DNA of 64,000 bases from Leclercia adecarboxylata. Its GTDB lineage: Bacteria > Pseudomonadota > Gammaproteobacteria > Enterobacterales > Enterobacteriaceae. A program made the position numbers and the translations under genes. The stretch spans positions 3,100,001 to 3,164,000 of the forward strand of contig LR590464.1 in the NCBI GenBank assembly GCA_901472455.1. Direction: 5' to 3'. Shown here in pieces: positions 19,765-30,997 of the stretch. The notes under the pieces are model-generated. The model was not told where the DNA came from. It did no database searches and saw only the letters and a program-made list of their open reading frames with translations. Every line of letters starts with the position of its first letter. Position 1 is the stretch's first letter.

Positions 19765-20417
19765 TGACTAATTAGGGTCTCGGCATTGCACAGACCATGA
19801 CGGATGGCCAGGTGAGTGAGTTCAACGTCGCCATGGATGTTCAGTTTACTGAACATACGGTAGCGGTAGCTGTTCACCGTTTTAGGGCTGAGATTAAGCT
19901 GCTCAGAGATCTCATTCACCTTCTGGCCTTTGGTAATCATCAGCATAATCTGCAATTCGCGCTCAGACAAACTCGCAAACGGTGATTCGGTCTTTTCTGG
20001 CTCAATCTGGCTGAGTGCCATCTGCTGCGCAATATCGGAAGCGATATAGCGCTGCCCGGCATACACGGAGCGGATCGCATTGACCATCTCCTGGGGAGCC
20101 GCGCCTTTGCTTAAATAGCCGGCAGCACCCGCCTGCATGACTTTTGCAGGAAGGGGATTTTCCGTGTGTACGGTCAGCATGATCACTTTGGTATCAACCC
20201 AGGTACGCGCAATTTTACGCGTTGCTTCCAGGCCACCAATACCAGGCATGTTCATGTCCATCAGAACAACATCAGCGGTATTCGACCGGCACCATTTTAC
20301 GGCGTCTTCACCGCAGCAGGCCTCACCAGCAACTTTAATACCTTTAATATCTTCAAGAATGCGTCGTATCCCTGCGCGCACCAGTTCGTGGTCATCAACA
20401 AGAAGGACGTTGATCAA
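19761..20417 (-). CDS. uvrY: response regulator UvrY
   Basis: NarL/FixJ-type response regulator of 218 residues and intact, partner of the BarA sensor, which activates csrB/csrC small RNAs. The receiver domain has the acidic pocket VDDHE and the phosphorylation site Asp in [10 protein letters not shown] (about 54). The C-terminal LuxR-type helix-turn-helix reads [15 protein letters not shown] and [14 protein letters not shown]. It is co-transcribed with uvrC (ATGA-type overlap). Confidence 0.96.
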   Translation of the reverse strand: MINVLLVDDHELVRAGIRRILEDIKGIKVAGEACCGEDAVKWCRSNTADVVLMDMNMPGIGGLEATRKIARTWVDTKVIMLTVHTENPLPAKVMQAGAAGYLSKGAAPQEMVNAIRSVYAGQRYIASDIAQQMALSQIEPEKTESPFASLSERELQIMLMITKGQKVNEISEQLNLSPKTVNSYRYRMFSKLNIHGDVELTHLAIRHGLCNAETLISQ

Positions 20418-20887
20418 AGGAAATTCTCCAGAATAGGGATAACGGCAACAGACAGTTATTTTGGTATATATTAACGGTTTTTATCCGAAACTGAAAACGC
20501 TAAAAAAGGCATACCGTCGATATTGTTCCTTTTTTGGAAATTAACTTGTACATCAACTGGAAACAGCCTCCTTGCGGAATGCTCCCTGGCCGCTTTCTCT
20601 GGCCGAATGTTTTCAAAAACATACAAATCTTAAGCGCTGCATTAATGCTATTAAAATACACCTTATAATTTTGTAACAATAATTAACCTCTTTTCTACTC
20701 CGGTTAAACAATTAACCTGTACTAAAGCCTTAGAAAACTCAGCGTTAATGGCCTGTTCATTTGAATAAACAAAACGGGAAAGTACAAAAAAACAAGCACT
20801 GCGTTTTTCCTGACGGCTTGTGATATACTCCGCCGCCATAACTTTGGCCTATGCGCAAAAGCGCTGTTTTTATCATGAGGAAAATAA
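20418..20887. promoter_or_regulatory. divergent uvrY / yecF intergenic region
   Basis: A 470-base gap containing the promoters of uvrY (leftward) and yecF (rightward). The middle is AT-rich. A TATACT box at about 20824-20829 lies some 60 bases upstream of yecF, a candidate yecF -10 element. I see no small open frame or RNA gene that I can support. Confidence 0.4.
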
Positions 20888-21113
20888 ATGAGCACACCTG
20901 ATTTTGCCACTGCGGAGAATAATCAAGAACTGGCACAGGAAGTCTCCTGTTTGAAATCCCTGCTGACCCTGATGCTACAGGCGATGGGGCCAGGCAGATG
21001 CCGGTCGTGTGATCCTTAAGATGGAACGCCAGATTGCGCAGATGGAAGACCAGGCTCAGGCCGACGTGTTTTCCAGCACCGTTAAGCAGATCAAACAAGC
21101 TTACCGTCAATAA
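20888..21113 (+). CDS. yecF: DUF2594 family protein YecF (one frame break)
   Basis: Small cytosolic protein of 74 residues, almost identical in plan to E. coli Yec[18 protein letters not shown], then LTLMLQAMG, then [15 protein letters not shown] and the end [10 protein letters not shown]. An extra base sits in the GGGGC near 20992. TGAGGA precedes the ATG by seven bases. It lies between uvrY (divergent) and sdiA (convergent), as in E. coli. Function unknown; association with SdiA signalling has been suggested only by position. Confidence 0.9.
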
Positions 21114-21120
21114 AACAAAA

Positions 21121-21149
21121 AACGGCTGAACGCAGTGCCTTCAGCCGTT
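21121..21149. terminator. bidirectional terminator between yecF and sdiA
   Basis: A 10-base-pair stem AACGGCTGAA / TTCAGCCGTT with a nine-base loop, flanked by an A tract on the left and TTTAAT on the right. It would serve both convergent genes. Confidence 0.85.
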
Positions 21150-21180
21150 TAATCGCCTGCAACGCAGAACAGAAGTGTAG

Positions 21181-21904
21181 TCAGATAATCCCCGTCGCTG
21201 CGGCATAGCACGCGATCTGCGTCTTGTTCGGCGCATTGAATTTCTTCTGCATATTTTTCTGATGGAAGTTAACCGTATTTTCAGAAATAGAAAGAATGAT
21301 GGCTATTTCTGCCGAGGTTTTTCCTTCCGCCGTCCATTTAAGAATCTCTTTCTCGCGCTTGCTGAATTTCATCTCAGGCGGCATCACCATTTCGTGTTCC
21401 AGCCGAAGCAGCGTGGTTAACGCCAGTTGCACCAGAATTTGCAGACGTAGTTCAACCACTTCATTCGCCATAAGGTTTACTGGCAAACTGTGCTGGAAAC
21501 CGACAGGAAGCCCATCGCATGATTGGGCAGCATCAGGCATTGGGTGATCCCTTTACGCAAGCCCGTGGTCGCGTGCGCCATCCCATAGAGGCTGCGCCTC
21601 TGCGAATAAGGCATCGTTCCAGGGTAAATGTCCGTGAACGAAATTCTCGGGTTTCAGTACCGGGTCAATGACAAAATAATTTTCTGCGTGATACTGCGCC
21701 ATCCACTGTTGCGGATAGGTTGAATGCACCGAGACTTTAGGCCGAGGTGAAAGGCACCGGATGACGAACGCAGAGTGAAAAGAAATCGTATCCCAGATTC
21801 TGTGTTTGTCGTTGTAGTTCGGGATAAACTTCATCGGCAGAAGTCATCCCCTGAAAACGGAGGAAGCATTCCCGTCGCCATGTGAAAAAATCTAAATCCT
21901 TCAT
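21181..21904 (-). CDS. sdiA: LuxR-family quorum-sensing regulator SdiA (frame breaks)
   Basis: Homologue of SdiA, about 240 residues, which binds acyl-homoserine lactones made by other species. The N-terminal autoinducer-binding domain starts MKDLDFFTWRREC, and includes NYFVIDPVLKPENFVHGHLP. The C-terminal helix-turn-helix includes FSKREKEILKWTAEGKTSAE and ISENTVNFHQKNMQKKFNAP. The frame changes near 21745, 21550 and 21485, but all segments are collinear with E. coli SdiA. The start at 21904 gives the E. coli-like N-terminus. Confidence 0.9.
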
Positions 21905-22083
21905 ACTGACTGAATTAAGCCCCTGTAAAAGATAATCATTATTATGAAATATTAAACTAACACATAAATCTTATTTATATGTATAAAATATCGACCCAAC
22001 GATAATTATCTACACATTTTATGCACTTAGAGCGGTTATGACGAGATAAAATCAGGGGGGCATTCATATGAAGGGTGAATATA

Positions 22084-22110
22084 TTGCTCCGGCGATTGTT
22101 ACCGGAGCAA
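22084..22110 (-). terminator. hairpin downstream of the tcyLN operon
   Basis: A 9-base-pair stem TTGCTCCGG / CCGGAGCAA 16 bases past the tcyN stop codon. It has no strong T run but lies where the operon transcript should end. Confidence 0.5.
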
Positions 22111-22125
22111 TTAAGAACAAATATG

Positions 22126-22886
22126 CTACTGCATCAGAAATTTTTCGAGGAATTGCCGGGTCCGGGGCTGCTGAGGATCGGCAAACAGCGATTTAGCCGG
22201 CCCCTGCTCAACGATGCGTCCCTGATCCATGAAAATAGCCCTGTCTGCGACATCGCGGGCAAAACTCATCTCATGGGTAACGATCACCAGCGTGCGCTTT
22301 TCCTGGGCCAGCTGACGAAATGGTATTCAGCACCTCCCCCACCAGCTCGGGATCCAGGCGCCGAGGTCGGTTCGTCAAACAGAATCACGTCAGGACGCAT
22401 GGCCAGCGCGCGGGGCAATGGCCACACGCTGCTGCTGGCCCACCGGAAAGACGGCGCGGATAGCTGCTCTCCTTGCCGGAAAGCCCCACTTTCGCCAACA
22501 GTTCACGGGGCGCGGGCGGTGGCTTCATCCTTCGGCTCGCCTTTGACAATGACTGGCCCTTCCAATAATGTTTTCCAGCACCGTGCGATGGGGGAAACAA
22601 ATTAAAGCTCTGGAAGACGAAGCCGACATGCTGACGCAGACGGCGAATTAACCCTTTTTGCTGGCTCAGCGATTTGCCGGTATCAATGGTGATCTCACCC
22701 ACGCGAATGGTGCCGCCTTCTGGATGCTCCAGCAGATTAATACTGCGCAGCAGCGTGGTTTTACCGGACCCGCTCGGCCCGATGATCGCCACCACTTCGC
22801 CCTCCTTGCACTTCCAGGTCGATGCCATGCAGCACCGTCTGACCATGAAACTTCTTCACCAGGTTTTTAACGTCGATAGCACTCAT
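22126..22886 (-). CDS. tcyN: L-cystine ABC transporter ATPase TcyN (frame breaks)
   Basis: ABC ATPase of about 250 residues energising cystine and diaminopimelate uptake. The reconstructed protein starts MSAIDVKNLVKKFHGQTVLH. Walker A is GPSGSGKTT, the Q-loop region is VGFVFQSFNLFP, the signature is RRLSGG, and Walker B lies near VILFDEPTSALDPELV. It ends EKFLMQ. Frame breaks occur near 22310, 22345, 22420, 22460, 22510, 22555, 22595 and 22805, one of the densest runs in the window. Its ATG overlaps the tcyL stop (ATGA). Confidence 0.88.
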
Positions 22887-23552
22887 TTCGGATCACGCTC
22901 CTGGCGGTTAAGCTGATTTTCAAAATAGTTTTGCAGCGCCGACAGCACCGTCGCCATTACCCAGTAGATCCAGGGAGGCGGCCAGGTACATGGTGAACAC
23001 CTCCAGCGTGCGCGAGGTAATCAGCTGCGCCTGGCGGAACAGCTCCGGCACCTGAATGGTGGCCGCCAGAGAAGTATCTTTCACCAGGCTAATAAAGCTG
23101 TTGCTCAGCGGCGGCAGGGCTACGCGTGCGGCCTGAGGCAGGATCGCCCGGCGCAGGGTTTGCCACGGAGTCATACCAATACTGGCTGCGGCCTCCCACT
23201 GCCCTTTTTCAATGGAGGAGATCGCCGCGCGCAGGGTTTCCGAGGTATAGGCTGCGGTGTTGAGCGACAGGCCAATCATTGCCGCCGGAATAGGATCAAG
23301 TTCAATACCAAACTGCGGCAGACCGTAATAGATCATAAACAGCTGGGCAATGAGCGGCGTGCCGCGAAAAATGGAGATATAACAACGCGCCAGCCAGCGC
23401 ACCGGCAGCACTGACGACATGCGCATCAACGCCAGAATAAAGCCCAGCAGCAGGCCAAAGAACATCCCGCCGATACTCAGTTGCAGCGTAAACACCGCAC
23501 CTTTCAGCAGGTATGGCAGCGAATCAATCACCAGTTGAATACTTTCTTGCAT
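22883..23552 (-). CDS. tcyL: L-cystine ABC transporter permease TcyL (one frame break)
   Basis: Inner-membrane permease of the His/Glu/Gln/Arg family, about 222 residues. It starts MQESIQLVIDSLPYLLKG. The EAA-type loop is visible as QWEAAASIGMTPWQTLRRAI. A break near 22975 changes frame after MYLAAS. Past it, the sequence continues to the E. coli-like end FENQLNRQERDPK, with TGA overlapping tcyN. Partner of TcyN and the binding protein TcyJ. Confidence 0.92.
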
Positions 23553-23573
23553 TATGATTTTTCTGCCTGTGAT

Positions 23574-24596
<1,023 letters not shown>

Positions 24597-24628
24597 TTAT
24601 TATGCACGTTGCTGGCGAGGAAATAAAA

Positions 24629-24650
24629 AAGGCGCTTATCAAAGCGCCTT
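24629..24650 (-). terminator. Rho-independent terminator between tcyJ and dcyD
   Basis: A 9-base-pair stem AAGGCGCTT / AAGCGCCTT with loop ATCA and T runs on both sides. On the minus strand it follows tcyJ by about 20 bases, so much of the tcyJ message should end here, leaving lower expression of dcyD-tcyL-tcyN. Confidence 0.88.
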
Positions 24651-24667
24651 TTTTTGCATTCAACTGC

Positions 24668-25468
24668 TTACTTTGTGACGTCTGCCCCGAACCATTTCTC
24701 AGAGAGCGCCTTCAGACTGCCGTCTTTCTGCATCTCGGCAATGGCCTCGTCGACGGCTTTCACCAGATCGTCGTTGTCTTTGCGGATTGCAACGCCAGCT
24801 TCCTGACGGGAGAAGGCATCACCGGCAACCGCCAGGGTGTCTTTGGTCTTTTTCACCAGGTCCAGCGCCGCCAGACGGTCAACCAGAATGGCGTCGATAC
24901 GGCCTACGCGCAGATCCTGATATTTGGTCGGGTCATCATCATAGGTACGGATGTCCACGCCCTGCACGTTCTGGCGCAGCCACTCTTCGTAGTTAGTCCC
25001 CAGACCAACACCGACCTTTTTACCTTTCAGGTCCGCGGCAGATTTAATCGAGCCTTCGTTCCCTTTTTTCACCAGCGCCTGGATACCGGACACGGTATAC
25101 GGGGTGGAGAAGTCATATTTTTTCTTACGTTCGTCAGAGATGGTGACCTGGTTAATCACCACATCAATGCGTTTGGAATCCAGCGAGGCCAGAATACCGT
25201 CCCATTTGGTCGGTTTCAGCGAGGCTTTTACGCCGAGGTGTTTCGCCAGCGCTTCGGCAAACTCCACTTCAAACCCGGTCAGTTTGCCGTCATCACCCTG
25301 GAAGCTGAACGGAGGATACGTGCCTTCCAGCCCAACCAGCAGCGTGCCGCGCTCTTTCACTTTATTCAACAGACCTTCTGCCGCGAACGTTTTCACGCTC
25401 ATACCGGCAACCAGCGCAACGGCCATTACACCCATCAGCGCCTGACGACCCAGAAGTGCAAATTTCAT
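24668..25468 (-). CDS. tcyJ: L-cystine-binding periplasmic protein TcyJ (FliY)
   Basis: Intact periplasmic binding protein of 266 residues (family SBP_bac_3). The signal peptide is MKFALLGRQALMGVMAVALV, and mature features include GTYPPFSFQGDDGKLTGFEV and VVINQVTISDERKKKYDFS. Start 25468 is preferred over the longer frame to 25528, because it begins at the signal peptide and matches E. coli. The C-terminus LSEKWFGADVTK is typical. It provides substrate specificity for TcyLN; its older name FliY reflects the neighbouring flagellar genes. Confidence 0.95.
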   Translation of the reverse strand: MKFALLGRQALMGVMAVALVAGMSVKTFAAEGLLNKVKERGTLLVGLEGTYPPFSFQGDDGKLTGFEVEFAEALAKHLGVKASLKPTKWDGILASLDSKRIDVVINQVTISDERKKKYDFSTPYTVSGIQALVKKGNEGSIKSAADLKGKKVGVGLGTNYEEWLRQNVQGVDIRTYDDDPTKYQDLRVGRIDAILVDRLAALDLVKKTKDTLAVAGDAFSRQEAGVAIRKDNDDLVKAVDEAIAEMQKDGSLKALSEKWFGADVTK

Positions 25469-25556
25469 ACGTACCCCGATATCATTGGAATTTTGAGTGT
25501 AGTGTAGGGTGTTTGGCCTTAAGGTCAAACACGACTGCGCTACATGTTATTCATTT

Positions 25557-26109
25557 TTAATATATATCAGAAGTTGTTTCGCGGTGGACTTTCTGCTTCG
25601 GCGTCACCGGCATTTGCGTTTTAAATTGCGCATATTTGCGCAACGCAATCCGGTAGTTGTTGGTGCTGGTCGCAGGCAGCCATGGCTCAAGATTTTCATC
25701 CAGATAGCCGTTGGTCAGTAACTCAGGGGAAATACGCTGCGTGGTCAAATGCTGGCCCAGGCGACGCAGACGCACAACATATTCGCGCACCGTGCCATGG
25801 CTCATCTCTGTTTGCTCAAACAGGAATTGCTTAAAGCCGATGATATCGAAAAAGTCGCTCTGCTCCTTGCAGTGCAGATCGCCACAGAAACGACACAACG
25901 CCACCCCACTCCTGTTGCTCCAGCTGCCATCCGGCCTCATCCAGCAGCGTATCGAGGCGGGAAATCGCGATTTTATTGACGATTTCGCCGCGACGAACCA
26001 GCGTGATGCGATCGAGCAGCTTATGGCAATGGGCGCAATGCGTCTGGCTGTGTTTAAAGTCTTTCAGGTAGCGGCTTAATGGCCGTCTTTTAGATTGCTG
26101 CACCGTCAT
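25557..26109 (-). CDS. fliZ: flagellar regulator FliZ (one frame break)
   Basis: Regulator of about 183 residues that in E. coli represses RpoS-dependent genes and in Salmonella activates flagellar and invasion genes. It starts MTVQQSKRRPLSRYLKDFKH, includes RFCGDLHCKEQSDFFDIIGF, and ends TTSDIY. One extra base near 25895-25910 separates two frames. A tyrosine-recombinase-like DNA-binding fold is suggested by family knowledge. It is downstream of fliA in the same orientation, as usual. Confidence 0.93.
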
Positions 26110-26164
26110 GATAACTCCTGGTTGTCAATACGTTGTGCGGCACTTAACGGGTGATTGAAATCAC

Positions 26165-26884
26165 CTATAACTTACCCAGTTTGGTACGTAAGCGTTTAAT
26201 GGCCTGGCTGTGCAGCTGGCTTACCCGGGACTCCCCTACTTCCAGTACGGCACCAATCTCTTTGAGATTAAGCTCTTCCTGGTAATAAAGGGTCAGCACC
26301 AGCTGCTCGCGTTCCGGTAAAGCTTCAATCGCTTCCATCACGCGCTGGCGAACATTGCCTTCCATTAACTGGTGCAACGGGTTTTCCTGCTGATGATCGT
26401 CCGTCACCAGTTCAATGCTATCGCCATGCTCTTCGCGCCACTCGTCATAAGAGAAGAGTTGGCTATTGTTGGTATCGAGCAACATCTGGCGATAGTCAGC
26501 CGTAGAAATCCCCAGACGCTCCGAAACTTCGGTTTCCGTCGCGTTACGTCCAAGTTCTTGCTCCAGCTGCCCCATTGCTTGCGCCACTTCGCGTGCATTG
26601 CGTCGAACGCTGCGCGGCACCCAATCCCGGCTGCGCAGTTCGTCGAGCATCGCACCACGAATACGCTGTACTGCGTAAGTCGTAAATGCCGTTCCTTGCA
26701 GAGCGTCGTATCGGTCAACTGCGTTCAATAACCCGATACCGCCCGCTTGTAGCAGATCGTCCAGTTCCACACTCGCCGGTAGCCGCACCTGAAGCCGCAA
26801 TGCTTCATGTCGCACCAGCGGAACATAACGCTGCCACAGCGAGTGTTTATCCATTACACCTTCAGCGGTATAGAGTGAATTCAC
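26165..26884 (-). CDS. fliA: flagellar sigma factor FliA (sigma-28)
   Basis: Intact 239-residue sigma factor for class 3 flagellar and chemotaxis genes. It begins with GTG at 26884 (MNSLYTAEGVMDKHSLWQRY), as in E. coli. Region 2 includes DLLQAGGIGLLNAVDRYD, region 3 includes GRNATETEVSERLGI, and the region 4 helix-turn-helix includes LNLKEIGAVLEVGESRVSQL. Two matches to its own promoter type lie upstream of fliC and fliD nearby. Confidence 0.97.
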   Translation of the reverse strand: MNSLYTAEGVMDKHSLWQRYVPLVRHEALRLQVRLPASVELDDLLQAGGIGLLNAVDRYDALQGTAFTTYAVQRIRGAMLDELRSRDWVPRSVRRNAREVAQAMGQLEQELGRNATETEVSERLGISTADYRQMLLDTNNSQLFSYDEWREEHGDSIELVTDDHQQENPLHQLMEGNVRQRVMEAIEALPEREQLVLTLYYQEELNLKEIGAVLEVGESRVSQLHSQAIKRLRTKLGKL

Positions 26885-26909
26885 GATAAACAGCCCTGCG
26901 TTAGTTGAG

Positions 26910-26936
26910 TTATCGGCATGATTATCCGTTTCTGGA
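26910..26936 (-). promoter_or_regulatory. candidate sigma-28 (class 3) promoter of fliA
   Basis: The minus strand carries an exact GCCGATAA -10 element at 26910-26917, about 25 bases before the fliA GTG. The -35 region (TCCAGAAA) is a poor match, so activity may depend more on FlhDC at a class 2 promoter. Confidence 0.4.
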
Positions 26937-27008
26937 GGGGTTTTAATCGTGTGAATAGTGGGTGAAATGGGGGGTTATTTGGGGGTTATTGCATTTAAGG
27001 AAAGTAAA

Positions 27009-27030
27009 AAACCCCGCCGGAGCGGGGTTT
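27009..27030 (-). terminator. fliC terminator
   Basis: A strong 9-base-pair stem AAACCCCGC / GCGGGGTTT with loop CGGA, followed on the minus strand by a T run. It lies 17 bases after the flagellin stop. Confidence 0.92.
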
Positions 27031-27046
27031 GAGCATCGTCAGGCGA

Positions 27047-28507
27047 TTAGCCCTGCAGCAGAGACAGAACCTGCTGAGGAACCTGGTTAGCTTTAGCCAA
27101 CACGGAGTTACCAGCCTGCTGGATGATCTGCGCTTTAGACATATTTGACACTTCGGTCGCATAGTCGGCGTCCTGAATACGGGACTGCGCTTCAGACAGG
27201 TTGGTGGTGGTGTTGTTCAGGTTGGTTACTGCAGAATCCAGACGGTTCTGTACAGCACCCAGAGAAGAACGGAATTTGTCGATCTGAGCAATCGCCTGAT
27301 CAAGTTTCTCAAGCGGATCGGTGGTAGCAGTAGTTGCGACCGGGGTCAGAGCACTTCCACTTTTAAAATCGTGACCGCTAACTTGATCTGCAGCATAAGC
27401 TTTCCCACCGACAGTAACTACTGCCGTTTGCTTATCGACACCACCCAGTTCAATTGCACCCGTTGCTGTCGTGCCTGTTGAATCAGTATATTTAACGGTA
27501 TTAACGTTAACCGTCGTGTTATCGGCGCCATTGTAATCAGTCTGATAAAGTTTACCGTTGTAAGAGACTGCATACCCAGCATCAGAAACATTCCCTTGAG
27601 AATCAGTAGCAGACACTTTAACCAGTGAAGTATTCGCAGCAGTAGCGCCTGTTACACCCGCACCCACCAGAGTCGCAGCCGCAGCAGTAGTGTTAATTGC
27701 CGTACCAGTTTGGGTCTGAGTAACAGCACGAGTACCAGCAGGGAGACTACCAACCTGGGTTCCTAAAGTAGAACTACCTGCTGCCGCAGTAAGTTCATAA
27801 ACGCCGTTACCGGTCGCGGAACCACTAATGGTTGTATAATATTTACCAGTTACGTCGTCAAACTGAGCTGCAGATGCAGCTGCGCCAGCGCCTAAACCAC
27901 TAACGTCAACTGCACCGATCGCAGTACCAGAATCAGCAAAGGAACTTGTAATTGCTGTCGTTTTCAGGGTTGAGGATGCTTGAACGTTGAAACCAGACAG
28001 GCCCAGAGTAGATGAATCAATTTTCTGCAGATTGATATCGATAGTTTGGCCATCATTAGCACCAACTTGGATTGACATAGTTCCGTTTTTAGCCAGAACA
28101 TTCACGCCGTTGAACTGGGTCTGACCAGATACACGGTCAATTTCTTGCAGACGAGATTTAATTTCATCCTGGATAGAAGAAAGGTCGGAATCAGAGTTAG
28201 TACCGTTCTGGGCCTGTACGGTCAGCTCACGAACACGCTGTAAGTTGTTGTTGATTTCAGACAGTGCGCCTTCAGTGGTCTGTGCAACGGAGATACCGTC
28301 GTTGGCGTTACGAGCTGCCTGAGTCAGACCTTTGATGTTAGAGGTGAAGCGGTTAGCAATCGCCTGGCCAGCAGCGTCATCTTTTGCGCTGTTGATACGC
28401 AGACCGGAGGACAGACGTTCAATGGCTGTAGACATTGAAGACTGGTTTTTGTTGATGTTGTTCTGAGTGATCAGCGAGAGGCTGTTGGTATTAATGACTT
28501 GTGCCAT
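27047..28507 (-). CDS. fliC: flagellin FliC
   Basis: Intact filament subunit of 486 residues. Conserved D0/D1 ends are present: the start MAQVINTNSLSLITQNNINK and the TLR5-recognised region LTVQAQNGTNSDSDLSSIQD at the N-terminus, and QIIQQAGNSVLAKANQVPQQ then VLSLLQG at the C-terminus. The centre (about residues 180-400) is Ala/Thr/Ser-rich with no Cys, as in the antigenically variable D2/D3 domains. It is exported by the flagellar type III system. It has its own sigma-28 promoter and terminator. Confidence 0.97.
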   Translation of the reverse strand: MAQVINTNSLSLITQNNINKNQSSMSTAIERLSSGLRINSAKDDAAGQAIANRFTSNIKGLTQAARNANDGISVAQTTEGALSEINNNLQRVRELTVQAQNGTNSDSDLSSIQDEIKSRLQEIDRVSGQTQFNGVNVLAKNGTMSIQVGANDGQTIDINLQKIDSSTLGLSGFNVQASSTLKTTAITSSFADSGTAIGAVDVSGLGAGAAASAAQFDDVTGKYYTTISGSATGNGVYELTAAAGSSTLGTQVGSLPAGTRAVTQTQTGTAINTTAAAATLVGAGVTGATAANTSLVKVSATDSQGNVSDAGYAVSYNGKLYQTDYNGADNTTVNVNTVKYTDSTGTTATGAIELGGVDKQTAVVTVGGKAYAADQVSGHDFKSGSALTPVATTATTDPLEKLDQAIAQIDKFRSSLGAVQNRLDSAVTNLNNTTTNLSEAQSRIQDADYATEVSNMSKAQIIQQAGNSVLAKANQVPQQVLSLLQG

Positions 28508-28585
28508 GATTTCGTTTCCTGTTGTTCATCAAATCTTGAGTTAGATTTGGGTTTCCACCCTTCGGCTTCTTCGCCGTCATGAGTG

Positions 28586-28612
28586 TTATCGTCTGGTCCA
28601 AAACAACCTTTA
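28586..28612 (-). promoter_or_regulatory. sigma-28 promoter of fliC
   Basis: On the minus strand TAAAGGTT (28605-28612), an 11-base spacer and GACGATAA (28586-28593), about 80 bases before fliC. This closely matches the known E. coli fliC promoter and the consensus TAAAGTTT-N11-GCCGATAA. Confidence 0.9.
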
Positions 28613-28704
28613 GAATTTTTTTACGAATCTCATGATTTTTTTTAGCCAGAGAAATACTCCTCTCTATTCCCGCTTTTCTTGCCATTAAAAAAAGAAATTA
28701 ACCG

Positions 28705-28731
28705 TAAACTTTGTTCCGTTGACGCCGATAA
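28705..28731 (+). promoter_or_regulatory. sigma-28 promoter of fliDST
   Basis: TAAACTTT (28705-28712), an 11-base spacer and a perfect GCCGATAA (28724-28731), 42 bases before the fliD ATG. One mismatch to the full consensus. Confidence 0.92.
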
Positions 28732-28773
28732 CCCCTTTATTCGTTTTACGTGTCGTTAAATTAAGGAACTAAA

Positions 28774-30193
28774 ATGGCAAGTATTTCTTCGTTGGGAGTC
28801 GGCTCTGGTCTGAAGTTAGGTGATATTCTGGATAGTCTGACCGCCGCACAAAAAGCGCAGTTGACCCCGATCTCTAATCAGCAGTCTTCCTATACGTCAA
28901 AACTTAGCGCTTACGGCACGCTGAAAAGCGCTCTGGAATCTTTTCAGACCGCCAACACCGCATTGAGTAAAGCCGATCTGTTTACGGCCACGACGACGAC
29001 CAGCAGCAGCACAGCATTCAGCGCGACCACCACGGGCAGCGCGCTTGCCGGGAAATACACCATTGAAGTCACGCAGCTTGCCAAGGCGCAAACCCTGACA
29101 AGTGGCGTACAGAAAGATAATAAAGCGGCGATCGCCACCAGCGACAGCAAGATCACTATTCAGCAGGGCGGCGACAAAAAACCGGTCACCATTGATATCA
29201 GCGCGGCGAACTCCTCGCTGACCGGCATCCGTGACGCGATCAATAAAGCAGATGCGGGCGTCAGCGCCAGTATCATTAACGTTGGCAACGGTGAATATCG
29301 ACTGTCTATCACGTCGAAAGAGACCGGTGAAGACAATGCGATGACGATTAGCGTCAGCGGAGACAGTGCGCTGCAGTCCTTTATAGGCTACAACGGCACC
29401 AAAGGCGACAGCAGCAACGGCATGGAAGAGAGTGTGACCGCGCTGAACGCCCTGCTAAAGGTCAATAATGTTGATATTGAAAACAGCAGCAACACTATCA
29501 GCGATGCGCTGGAAGATATCACCCTGAACCTGAGCGATGTCACGACCGGTAACCAGACCTTAACGATTACAACCGACAACACCAAAGCAACAAAAGCGAT
29601 TAATGACTGGGTCACGGCTTACAACTCACTGCAGGATACCTTCAGCAGCCTGACCAAATATAACCGCTGTGGATGCCGGGGCCGATGCCCAGAGCAAAAA
29701 TAATGGCGCTTTGCTGGGTGATACTACGTTACGCACCATCCAGACCCAGTTAAAGACCCTGCCTGAGCAGCTCTGTGGGCGGTTCAACCATTAAAACGCT
29801 TTCTCAGGTAGGGATTACCACCGACCCGGATAGCGGCAAGCTTGAAGTTAATGCAGACAAACTGAATGCGGCGATGAAAACCAGCGCCTCAGGGATTAAA
29901 GATCTGCTGATTGGTGACGGTAAAACGACCGGTATCACTACCACTATTGGCAAAAGCACCACCAGTTGGCTCTCCAGTACCGGCATTATTCAGGCCGCCG
30001 AAAAGATGGCGTCAGCAAAACGCTGAATAACTTAACGACTCAGTACAACGCGGCCAGCGCACGAATCGATTCCATGGTTGCGCGTTATAAAGAGCAGTTT
30101 ACCCAGCTTGACGTAATGATGAACTCGCTGAACTCCACCAGCAGCTATCTGACTCAGCAGTTCGAAAACAACAGCAGCAAAAAATTAATCTGA
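28774..30193 (+). CDS. fliD: flagellar cap protein FliD (frame breaks)
   Basis: Filament cap protein (HAP2), about 472 residues, which assembles as an oligomer at the filament tip and folds incoming flagellin. It starts MASISSLGVGSGLKLGDILD and ends with the typical helix YLTQQFENNSSKKLI. Frame breaks occur near 29665 (after SSLTKYN), 29770 and 30000. Segments between them are collinear with FliD. Start ATG 28774 follows AAGGAACTAAA. First gene of fliDST. Confidence 0.92.
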
Positions 30194-30208
30194 ACCGAGG
30201 GGATTAAC

Positions 30209-30622
30209 ATGTACGGCGCAAAAGGCACGCAGGCCTACGCAAAAATTGAGGTTGAAAGTGCGGTGATGAGTGCCAGCCAGCAGCAGCTGATTATTCATGC
30301 TGTTTGATGGTGCTCTCAGCGCGCTGGTCCGGTGCGCGTCTGTTCCTGCAGGACGGTAATATCCCGGCAAAAGGCCAGGCGCTTTCAAAAGCCATTAACA
30401 TTATCGAAAACGGGCTGAAACTGGGCCTGGATGAAGAGGAGTGGCGATGAGTTAACACAAAACCTGATTGGCCTTTATGCCTATATGGTCCGCCGTCTTC
30501 TGCAAGCGAATGTGCGCAATGATGCCAGCGCCATCGAAGAGGTGGAAAACCTGCTGCGTAATATCGCAGACGGCTGGAAGGAAGCGGCCGGCTCGCCACA
30601 TCTGATTCAGGACGCCGTCTAA
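30209..30622 (+). CDS. fliS: flagellin export chaperone FliS (frame breaks)
   Basis: Cytosolic four-helix chaperone of about 136 residues that binds the flagellin C-terminus. It starts MYGAKGTQAYAKIEVESAVM and includes MLFDGALSALVR, a hallmark of the family, and NLIGLYAYMVRRLLQANVRN. Breaks occur near 30293, 30330 and 30440. It follows fliD by 15 bases, with a GAGGGGAT site before the ATG, and overlaps the fliT start. Confidence 0.9.
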
Positions 30623-30990
30623 TGACCACAGCACCGCAAATTTATACCCTTTATCAGCAGTTACTTGATCACAGCAAGTTGATGCTGCGTCTCGCCAGTA
30701 ATGGCTTGTGGGATGAACTGATCGCCTGTGAAACCGATTATGTTAATGCGGTGCATACGCTGGCACGTGTCACTCAGGAATCTGAGTTTTCCCCTGACAT
30801 TACAGGAGCAGCTCAGACCTACTCTGCGTAGGATTCTGGACAACGAAAGCCAGGTCAAAGTGCTGTTGCAGAGCCGGATGGGATGAACTCTCAAAAATGA
30901 TAGGTCAAACATCTATTCAAAAATCGGTTCTGTCCGCTTACGGCAAACAGGGTGGCCATAATCCTGGTCCCCCAGGCAAATCAGGAATAG
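30622..30990 (+). CDS. fliT: FliD chaperone and FlhDC regulator FliT (frame breaks)
   Basis: Small helical protein of about 122 residues that chaperones FliD and in Salmonella inhibits FlhDC. It starts [20 protein letters not shown] at the TAATG overlap with fliS. After a break near 30800 it continues [19 protein letters not shown], then near 30890 [18 protein letters not shown]. The reconstructed end ILVPQANQE puts the stop at 30990. Collinear with E. coli FliT. Confidence 0.87.
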
Positions 30991-30997
30991 TGATTAC

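Noticed and set aside
22075..22605. Open frame of 176 codons on the plus strand
   Set aside because: Antisense to tcyN, which is clear after correcting indels.
28491..28685. Open frame of 64 codons on the minus strand before fliC
   Set aside because: Lies over the fliC promoter and leader and has no family similarity.
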